Below the pieces are notes generated by a model. The model saw only the letters and a list, made by a program, of their open reading frames with translations. It was not told where the DNA came from and made no database searches. The translations under genes were made by a program, and so were the position numbers. A stretch of 5,607 nt of DNA from Verrucomicrobiota bacterium (GTDB lineage: Bacteria > Verrucomicrobiota > Verrucomicrobiia > Limisphaerales > UBA1096): positions 1 through 5,607 of the forward strand of contig JASLKI010000173.1 in assembly GCA_030747575.1 (NCBI GenBank), given 5' to 3'. Shown here piece after piece: positions 1 through 5,607 of the stretch (positions are counted from its first letter, which is position 1; every line of letters starts with the position of its first letter).

Positions 1-1
1 G

Positions 2-3000
2 CTTGGCCAACGGCTGCCGGTGATGCTGTCGTTCACCATCACCGATCAAAGTGGCCGCACACTCTCCGGCCAAACGGTCGAGGCGTACTGGAATTCCGTC
101 GCTAATATCGACCTGCTCAGCGTCGGGATCAACTGCGCACTTGGCCCGCAGGAGATGCGATCGCACATCGACGAGCTTTCGCGCATCGCACCGGTTAACG
201 TCAGTGCACATCCGAACGCCGGCATGCCGAACCCGCTGCTGCCGACCGGTTTTCCCGAGACGCCCGAGTCGTTCGCGCCTCAGTTGCGTGAGTGGGCGGA
301 CAACGGATGGCTGAACATCGTCGGCGGTTGCTGTGGCACGACGCCGGATCACATCCGTAGCATCGTCGAGTCGGTCAGCGACTGCGAGCCGCGCCGCTTG
401 GCCAAGCCGCAGCCGTGGCTGCGGCTCAGTGGTATGGAGGCGTTGACGGTTCGCCCCGAGTCCAATTTCATCAACATCGGCGAGCGAAACAACGTCACCG
501 GCTCGCCGCGTTTTGCCAAGCTGATCAAGAACGACCAGTACGAGGAGGCGCTGGCGGTCGCCCGGCAGCAGGTCGAGAATGGAGCGCAAATCATCGACGT
601 CAACATGGACGAGAGCATGCTCGACTCCGAGGCGGCGATGGTGCGATTCCTTAATTTGATCGCGTCCGAGCCGGACATCTCGCGCGTTCCGATCATGGTC
701 GACAGCTCGAAATGGTCCGTCATCGAGGCTGGTCTCAAGTGCCTGCAGGGCAAGGGAATCGTCAACTCGATCAGCCTCAAGGAGGGCGAGGAGCTGTTCC
801 TCAAACAGGCGCGGCTGATCCGCCGATACGGCGCGGCGGTGGTGGTGATGGCGTTCGACGGGCAGGGCCAAGCCGACAGCACCGAGCGTCGCGTTGAGAT
901 TTGCACGCGCTCGTACGATCTACTGACGAGCGAAGTCGGTTTCCCGCCGGAGGACATTATTTTTGACCCGAACATCCTTACCGTCGCTACCGGCATGGAG
1001 GAGCACAACGACTACGCAGTGAGTTTCATCGAGGCCACGCGCATCATCAAGTCGACGCTGCCCTTGGCCAAGATCAGCGGCGGGGTCAGCAACATTTCCT
1101 TTTCATTTCGAGGCAACAACGGCGTGCGAGAGGCGATGCACTCGGCGTTCCTATACCACGCGATTCGCGCCGGGCTGGACATGGGCATCGTCAACGCCGG
1201 TATGCTCGAGGTGTACGAGGAAATCCCACCCGACTTGCTTGAGCGCGTCGAGGACGTTCTGCTGAATCGCCGTTCCGATGCCACCGAGCGGCTCGTCGAG
1301 TTTGCCGAGACGGTCAAGCAACAGGGCAAGTCCGAGAAGGTTGCCGATGCCTGGCGCGAGGGAACCGTCGAGGAGCGGCTGAGTCACGCGCTCGTTAAGG
1401 GGATCGTCGAGCACATCGAGGCCGACACCGAGGAGGCGCGGCAAAAACTTGGACGTCCGATTCACGTCATCGAGGGGCCGTTGATGGATGGCATGAACGT
1501 CGTCGGCGACTTGTTCGGTGCGGGGAAAATGTTCCTGCCGCAAGTCGTCAAAAGCGCGCGTGTCATGAAAAAAGCAGTCGCTTATCTGCAACCGTTCATG
1601 GAGAAGGAGAAGGCCGAGACTGGCTCGTCGTCGCGCGGTAAAATCCTCATGGCCACCGTCAAGGGCGACGTGCACGACATCGGCAAAAACATCGTCGGCG
1701 TGGTGTTTCGCTGCAATAACTACGAGGTCATCGACCTTGGTGTGATGGTGCCGTGCGACAAGATTTTGAAGGCCGCTCGCGAGGAAAACGTGGACATAAT
1801 TGGTCTCAGCGGGTTGATCACGCCGTCGCTCGACGAAATGAGCCACGTTGCGAAGGAGATGCACCGAGGGGGATTTGATTTGCCGCTGCTCATCGGCGGG
1901 GCGACGACCAGTCGCGAACACACCGCAGTGAAGATCGCGCCCGGCTACGAGATGGGAACGCTTCACGTGCTCGATGCTTCCCGCGCTGTCGGCGTCGTGG
2001 GCAAACTATTGAGCGAAAACGGCCGTGAAGATTTCATCGCGACGAACACAGCGTTGCAGGACGAACTCCGCGAAAAGCATTACAGTAAACGCAAAGCCAA
2101 GCCGCTGCTGTCGATCGCCAAGGTGCGCGCTCTCGCGACTCAAATAGACTGGCGCGCGGAGGACATCCCGCAGCCGGAGTTTACCGGCGTCCGCACGGAG
2201 GGCGACTTCCCGCTGGAGACGTTGGTTGAGTTCATCGACTGGTCGCCGTTCTTCCACGCGTGGGAGCTGCAGGGGCGTTACCCGAAAATTTTTGACGACC
2301 CGGCCGTCGGTGACAAAGCGAAGGAGTTGTTCGACGACGCGAAGGAATTGCTCGACCGCATCGTCGGCGAAAAATTGTTCACGGCCAAGTGCGCGTACGG
2401 TTTTTTCCCGGCCAACCGCATCGGCGACGATGTGGAATTGTTCACCGATGTCAGGCGAACCAAGCGTTTGGCCAAGTTCCATTTTCTGCGCCAACAAAAC
2501 GAAAAGGCTTCCGGTGAAAACCACAGCTTGGCCGACTTCATCGCGCCGGGGGAAACCGGCTTGGCCGATCACTTGGGCGCATTTGCCGTCACGGCCGGTC
2601 ACGGCGTGGAGGAGCTGGCCAAGTCGTTCGAGGCTGACAACGATGATTACAACGCCATCATGGCCAAGGCGCTTGGCGACCGTCTAGCCGAGGCGTTTGC
2701 CGAGTGCCTGCACGCGCGCGCCCGGCGCGAGTGGGGCTACGGCGCTGACGAATCCTTGAGTAGCGACGAGTTGATCCGCGAAAAATATCGCGGCATTCGT
2801 CCCGCCGCCGGTTATCCCGCCTGCCCGGATCACACGGAGAAGCGGCTGCTGTGGGAGTTACTTGACGCCGAGAAGCACACCGGCATCCGCCTCACCGAGA
2901 GTTGTGCGATGTGGCCAGCCAGCTCGGTGAGTGGGCTGTACTTCGCGCATCCGCGTGTCAAGTATTTTGGCGTCGGCAAAATCAACCGAGACCAGGTCGA

Positions 3001-3082
3001 GGACTGGGCAAAACGCAAGAGCATAAGCCTCGCCGATGCCGAGCGCTGGCTCGCCCCGAATCTCAACTACGATCCGGCTTGA
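2..3082 (+). CDS. metH: Cobalamin-dependent methionine synthase (5-methyltetrahydrofolate--homocysteine methyltransferase), 5'-truncated by window edge
   Basis: The enzyme transfers a methyl group from 5-methyltetrahydrofolate through cob(I)alamin to homocysteine, making methionine in the cytoplasm. Residues here count the codon at nt 20 as 1. The Hcy domain is partial (to about 130), with zinc-ligand cysteines C39 (NCALGP) and C104/C105 (GGCCGTT). The pterin domain is about 149-410 (IGERNNVTGS, VDSSKW, SGGVSNISFSFRG). The B12 cap is about 440-535 (EGPLMDGMNVVGDLFG). The B12 Rossmann domain is about 539-675, with DVHDIGK giving the cobalt-ligand His H552, then GLSGLITPS and GGATTS. The AdoMet reactivation domain is about 690-1020 (FFPANRIGDD, RPAAGYP with R927). 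The fragment aligns from memory with E. coli MetH (1227 aa) at an offset of about 207 residues, so some 210 residues are missing upstream. The GTG at 20 is therefore internal, and the frame stays open to nt 2. No frameshift is seen; the stop is TGA at 3080-3082. Any upstream cobalamin or SAM riboswitch would lie outside the window. Confidence 0.97.
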   Translation, partial: LGQRLPVMLSFTITDQSGRTLSGQTVEAYWNSVANIDLLSVGINCALGPQEMRSHIDELSRIAPVNVSAHPNAGMPNPLLPTGFPETPESFAPQLREWADNGWLNIVGGCCGTTPDHIRSIVESVSDCEPRRLAKPQPWLRLSGMEALTVRPESNFINIGERNNVTGSPRFAKLIKNDQYEEALAVARQQVENGAQIIDVNMDESMLDSEAAMVRFLNLIASEPDISRVPIMVDSSKWSVIEAGLKCLQGKGIVNSISLKEGEELFLKQARLIRRYGAAVVVMAFDGQGQADSTERRVEICTRSYDLLTSEVGFPPEDIIFDPNILTVATGMEEHNDYAVSFIEATRIIKSTLPLAKISGGVSNISFSFRGNNGVREAMHSAFLYHAIRAGLDMGIVNAGMLEVYEEIPPDLLERVEDVLLNRRSDATERLVEFAETVKQQGKSEKVADAWREGTVEERLSHALVKGIVEHIEADTEEARQKLGRPIHVIEGPLMDGMNVVGDLFGAGKMFLPQVVKSARVMKKAVAYLQPFMEKEKAETGSSSRGKILMATVKGDVHDIGKNIVGVVFRCNNYEVIDLGVMVPCDKILKAAREENVDIIGLSGLITPSLDEMSHVAKEMHRGGFDLPLLIGGATTSREHTAVKIAPGYEMGTLHVLDASRAVGVVGKLLSENGREDFIATNTALQDELREKHYSKRKAKPLLSIAKVRALATQIDWRAEDIPQPEFTGVRTEGDFPLETLVEFIDWSPFFHAWELQGRYPKIFDDPAVGDKAKELFDDAKELLDRIVGEKLFTAKCAYGFFPANRIGDDVELFTDVRRTKRLAKFHFLRQQNEKASGENHSLADFIAPGETGLADHLGAFAVTAGHGVEELAKSFEADNDDYNAIMAKALGDRLAEAFAECLHARARREWGYGADESLSSDELIREKYRGIRPAAGYPACPDHTEKRLLWELLDAEKHTGIRLTESCAMWPASSVSGLYFAHPRVKYFGVGKINRDQVEDWAKRKSISLADAERWLAPNLNYDPA

Positions 3083-3134
3083 CCATCCGCGACCGAGGCT
3101 CGCCCCGTTTGTTAAAAACTGGCATGCTCTGCGC
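3083..3134. other. Short intergenic spacer between metH and the protease gene
   Basis: These 52 bases separate the metH stop from the proposed GTG start. They contain a small AT-rich patch (GTTTGTTAAAAAC at about 3108-3119) that could form only a 4-bp stem and has no following T tract, so I see no intrinsic terminator. No purine-rich Shine-Dalgarno motif stands at the usual distance before 3135, and no clear -35/-10 pair is visible. The short gap and common strand allow read-through from metH, but this is inference only. Confidence 0.5.
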
Positions 3135-3227
3135 GTGACGAGTGGCTTTGGATGGGACCGTTTTTCTCTCTCTATTTGGCTTGCCTTGGCTGGTGTTTGG
3201 CTGCCGCTAGGCTGGCCGCTGGGCGCT
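3135..3227 (+). other. Predicted Sec signal peptide coding segment of the S8 protease
   Basis: The first 31 codons encode a short n-region with Arg9, a hydrophobic core (residues 10-29, rich in Leu, Trp, Ala and Val) and a likely cleavage after Leu-Gly-Ala31, before Glu-Arg-Ala-Ala. There is no lipobox cysteine, so a lipoprotein signal is unlikely. The n-region is weakly charged because Asp8 is next to Arg9, and the -3 residue is Leu rather than a small residue, so the exact cleavage site is uncertain. This segment is the main support for the GTG start: starting at the later in-frame TTG (3186) would cut the hydrophobic core in half. Confidence 0.7.
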
Positions 3228-5607
3228 GAACGGGCGGCGGAGACGCGCCTGGTTTATGCTCAGCTTACCGGCGAACCGGCGGCGGACGTTGCCGTTCGCC
3301 TCAGCGCACAAGGCTTGGACGCGGGTGAAATCGCCAAGGCCACCCGCGTTCGTATTGCCGAAATTGCAGCCCAGCAGGACGCGCTCGTGGCCAGGGTTGG
3401 CCAAATCGGAGGAATGGTCGAGGCGAGGTTTAGCCGTTTGGCCAATGCACTCAAGGTGAGACTACCGCTCGCCCAGATGGAGCACCTCCGCCGGCTCGAT
3501 GGCGTCGACGATGTCCGTCCGGTGGCGCAATTTCACCTGTTGACATCGACGAGCGTGCCGTTCATCGGCACGCCGAAAGTCTGGAACCACGGCAAGCTAT
3601 CCGTCACTGGCAAGGGGGTGCGCATTGGCATCATCGACTCCGGTATCGACTACAATCATGCGATGTTCGCCGGGAGTGGCGACGTGGCGGACTACACCAA
3701 GAATAACCCAGCGCGTGTCGAGCCCGGCACATTTCCCACCGAGAAGGTGGTCGGTGGCTATGACTTCGCCGGCGACGAGTACGATGGCACACGGACTCCA
3801 CATCCGGACAGTGATCCGCTCGACTGCGAGGAGAACAGCCACGGCTCGCACGTGGCCGGCATCGCGGCGGGAATGGGCGTGCTGACAAACGGTGTGCCGT
3901 ACTCGGGCGGTTACGGGGAGGAACTGAATATGGACAAGTTCCTGATCGGGCCCGGCGTGGCGCCGGAAGCCAAGCTGTACGCGCTGAAGGTGTTCGGCTG
4001 CAAGGGCACCACCGGCCTGTCGGTGGACGCGATGGAATGGGCGGCCGACCCGGACGCGGACGGCGACCTGAGCGACCGGCTCGACGTGGTAAACCTGTCG
4101 CTGGGCAACTCGTACACCCACCCGGAATTCGAGAACAACGCCGCCGCCCGCCTGTTCAAGCTGGGCTGTATCGTGGTGAGGGCGGCTGGGAACAGCGGGA
4201 ACAATTTTTATGCGCTGATGTCTTATGACGACAGCGAGATCAGCGTCGCCAACTCGATGGACGATGGCATCGAGAACAACAGTATCGAGGCCACCGGCCC
4301 GCCGGTAGTCCGTGGTTTTTACGAGGCGGTTGAGGGGGTGTTTACGAAGCAGCTTGAGGGTGCGGGGGAGATCGCTGGCCGGGTGGTTTACGCCGATCCA
4401 CCCCAGGCCTGCGAAGACCTGAAAAACGCCGTGGCTATCGAGGGTAACATTGCGATGATCGATCGCGGTGTCTGTTTTTTCCTCGATAAAATCCAGCGCG
4501 CAATGGACGCCGGCGCGGTCGCGGTGATCGTGGTCAACAACGAGGGTGGGCCACCGATCGCGATGGGCACGCCCGGCGGCACGGTGGACATCCCGGCCAT
4601 GATGATCACCCGTCGCGCGGGCGAAAAGCTGAAGGAACATTTGGCGGACGGCCTGCATGTAACGCTTGGCGGCGATGTCATGATTGGCGGCCCGGAACTG
4701 GGCGATCAACTGGCACCTGCCAGCTCGCGCGGGCCGGTGTACGAGACGCATCTTCTTAAGCCGGATCTTGCTGCGCCCGGCTTCAATATCCATTCAGCAT
4801 GGGCTGGGAGTGGGGTTCAACAAATGAGCGGCACCTCAATGGCGGCCCCGCATGTCGCTGGCGCAGCGGCGTTGCTGATCGAGCGGCATCCGGACTGGAC
4901 GCCCTCCATCCTCAAGGCGGCGTTGATGAACACCGCCGTGCAAACGCGGGATGAGAACGGGGCGCCGTATCCGGAGACGCGCACCGGGGCCGGCCGCGTG
5001 AATCCCCATTTGGCCATTGACACGCCGATCATCGCCTCGGATGCGGATTCGCCGGCGAGAGTGTCGTTGTCGTTCGGCCTGCTGGAAGTGGTCGGGCCGC
5101 ATTTGGCCAAGCGCAACATCGAGTTGACTAATTTGGGCGACCAAGCGTGGGCCGGCTCCATCGTGGTGAGCAACACCTTGGCCAACGCCGGCGTGACGCT
5201 TACTGCGGCCAAGCCGACGGTCACCGTCCCGGCCAAGGGCGCGGCCACCGTCGAGATGACGCTAGCGATTGATCCGGCGAAGGTGCAGTTGCTGTTCGAT
5301 CCCACCACGCCGCCTGAGGTTAAGGGCGGGCCGCGGCACATCGCGCACGAGGCGTCCGGCCAGGTTTGGTTTCACGGCGAGTCGCGCTCGGTGCATGTGC
5401 CGTACCACATGCTGCTGCGCCCGGTGGGAGACTACCGTGTGGAGCCGAAGAGCGTTGAACTGTCACAAAGCGATGGCTTGGCGACGGTTACGTTGCCGAT
5501 TGTCGGGGGCAACCCGCACAGTGCGCCGCTGGTGTCAGTGTTTCAGTTTGGCTACCTCAGCCCTTCGCGGGGGTACAGCAACCGAGAGCAGGCGGCGCGC
5601 GATTTGC
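3135..5607 (+). CDS. Secreted subtilisin-family (S8) serine protease with propeptide and inserted PA domain, 3'-truncated by window edge
   Basis: This is an exported endopeptidase; the substrate is unknown. Reading from GTG 3135 gives 824 codons without a stop to the window end. Residues 1-31 look like a signal peptide. Residues 36 to about 135 form a propeptide with an I9-inhibitor-like core (RLANALKVRLPLAQMEHL at 101-118). The catalytic domain carries Asp D168 (GIIDSGID), His H236 (NSHGSHVAGI), oxyanion Asn N353 (RAAGNSGNN) and Ser S568 (SGTSMAAPH). A PA domain is inserted at about 391-514 (IDRGVCFF, AGAVAVIVVNN), followed by SSRGP (530-534) and KPDLAAPG. The catalytic fold ends near GAGRVNP (617-623). 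From about 632 on there is a beta-rich Fn3/Ig-like region (IELTNLG, VTVPAKGAATVEMTL), as in PA-containing Vpr/C5a-peptidase-like subtilases. Five cysteines are visible: C231, C289, C345, C426 and C447. No in-frame ATG lies between the metH stop and 3135, so GTG is the best start, though no ribosome-binding site supports it. The C-terminus and any surface anchor lie beyond the window. Confidence 0.93.
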   Translation, partial: MTSGFGWDRFSLSIWLALAGVWLPLGWPLGAERAAETRLVYAQLTGEPAADVAVRLSAQGLDAGEIAKATRVRIAEIAAQQDALVARVGQIGGMVEARFSRLANALKVRLPLAQMEHLRRLDGVDDVRPVAQFHLLTSTSVPFIGTPKVWNHGKLSVTGKGVRIGIIDSGIDYNHAMFAGSGDVADYTKNNPARVEPGTFPTEKVVGGYDFAGDEYDGTRTPHPDSDPLDCEENSHGSHVAGIAAGMGVLTNGVPYSGGYGEELNMDKFLIGPGVAPEAKLYALKVFGCKGTTGLSVDAMEWAADPDADGDLSDRLDVVNLSLGNSYTHPEFENNAAARLFKLGCIVVRAAGNSGNNFYALMSYDDSEISVANSMDDGIENNSIEATGPPVVRGFYEAVEGVFTKQLEGAGEIAGRVVYADPPQACEDLKNAVAIEGNIAMIDRGVCFFLDKIQRAMDAGAVAVIVVNNEGGPPIAMGTPGGTVDIPAMMITRRAGEKLKEHLADGLHVTLGGDVMIGGPELGDQLAPASSRGPVYETHLLKPDLAAPGFNIHSAWAGSGVQQMSGTSMAAPHVAGAAALLIERHPDWTPSILKAALMNTAVQTRDENGAPYPETRTGAGRVNPHLAIDTPIIASDADSPARVSLSFGLLEVVGPHLAKRNIELTNLGDQAWAGSIVVSNTLANAGVTLTAAKPTVTVPAKGAATVEMTLAIDPAKVQLLFDPTTPPEVKGGPRHIAHEASGQVWFHGESRSVHVPYHMLLRPVGDYRVEPKSVELSQSDGLATVTLPIVGGNPHSAPLVSVFQFGYLSPSRGYSNREQAARDL
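4305..4676 (+). other. PA (protease-associated) domain inserted in the S8 catalytic domain
   Basis: The stretch encoding residues 391-514 sits between the oxyanion Asn (N353) and the catalytic Ser (S568), where PA domains are inserted in Vpr, C5a peptidase and plant subtilases. The diagnostic pattern is visible: a hydrophobic strand ending in IDRGVCFF, a helix with DKIQRAMDAGA, then VAVIVVNN and later IPAMMITRRAGEKL. Cysteines C426 (PQACED) and C447 (RGVCF) occupy the positions that often form the PA-domain disulfide. In the family the domain is thought to shape substrate access or protein interaction; its role here is not known. Confidence 0.85.

Larger units (their letters stand above)
3..5185. 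repeat. Iterated 8-base palindrome TTGGCCAA, eight copies
   Basis: Exact copies start at 3, 398, 1064, 2468, 3397, 3438, 5103 and 5178. Each is its own reverse complement. Six are read as TTG-GCC-AAx (Leu-Ala-Lys or Leu-Ala-Asn) and two (at 3 and 3397) are read in another frame as x-Gly-Gln. At about 60 percent GC, well under one copy would be expected by chance in 5.6 kb. Codon preference and the common Leu-Ala-Lys tripeptide explain part of the excess. Whether it is a true genome-wide motif cannot be judged from one window. Confidence 0.5.

Noticed and set aside
20..22. GTG at nt 20 as the start of a shorter methionine synthase
   Set aside because: The frame stays open to the left edge and the upstream codons (LGQRLP) continue the conserved Hcy-domain strand. 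Starting here would remove most of the Hcy barrel, so the gene is cut by the window rather than naturally short.
1151..1966. 271-codon open frame on the minus strand opposite the B12 domains of metH
   Set aside because: It lies entirely within metH, has no domain signature and is explained by high GC and the codon bias of the sense gene.
2006..2602. 198-codon minus-strand frame opposite the metH activation domain
   Set aside because: It is an antisense shadow of strongly conserved MetH sequence, with no motif of its own.
3108..3120. GTTTGTTAAAAAC as a transcription terminator after metH
   Set aside because: It gives only a 4-bp AT-rich stem without a GC-rich core or trailing T run.
3124..3138. 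Four-codon mini-ORF (ATG to TGA) overlapping the GTG start, possible leader peptide or coupling
   Set aside because: So short a frame arises easily by chance and no ribosome-binding site precedes it.
3161..3173. T5(CT)4 tract in the signal-peptide region as a phase-variation repeat
   Set aside because: The tract is too short for strong slippage, and the codons fit a normal signal peptide (Phe-Ser-Leu-Ser).
3597..4793. 398-codon open frame on the minus strand opposite the protease gene
   Set aside because: It is antisense to the clearly coding S8 catalytic and PA domains. Its translation is rich in His, Arg, Val and Ala with no recognisable motif, as expected for a shadow frame in GC-rich DNA.

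Overview
This 5.6 kb window is GC-rich (roughly 60 percent by eye) bacterial DNA. It holds two large protein genes on the + strand, and both are cut by the window edges. The coding density, short spacer and protein families indicate a bacterial chromosome or metagenomic contig. A member of the Planctomycetota/Verrucomicrobiota group is plausible from the general look of the MetH C-terminal half, but this is a low-confidence impression that I could not test.

Region 1 (nt 2-3082) is the C-terminal five sixths of metH, the cobalamin-dependent methionine synthase. About 210 N-terminal residues lie upstream of the window. The rest of the four-module enzyme is present without interruption: the end of the homocysteine/zinc module, the methyltetrahydrofolate module, the B12-binding module and the AdoMet-dependent reactivation module. 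The key metal and cofactor residues are visible.

Region 2 (nt 3083-3134) is a 52-base spacer with no convincing terminator, promoter or ribosome-binding site.

Region 3 (nt 3135 to the right edge) is the start of a large secreted subtilisin-family serine protease. It has a signal peptide, an inhibitor-type propeptide, a catalytic domain with the full Asp/His/Ser triad and oxyanion-hole Asn, an inserted PA domain and a beta-rich C-terminal region. It has no stop codon before the window ends and probably begins at GTG, so simple ORF calling can miss it. All 824 codons from 3135 to 5606 read through without a stop.

The two genes have no obvious functional link. One is cytoplasmic methionine/one-carbon metabolism and the other is an exported protease. 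I see no RNA gene, mobile element, CRISPR array or defence system. The oddest signal is the palindrome TTGGCCAA, which occurs eight times in both genes and in two reading frames. I do not see a clearly new biological system here.
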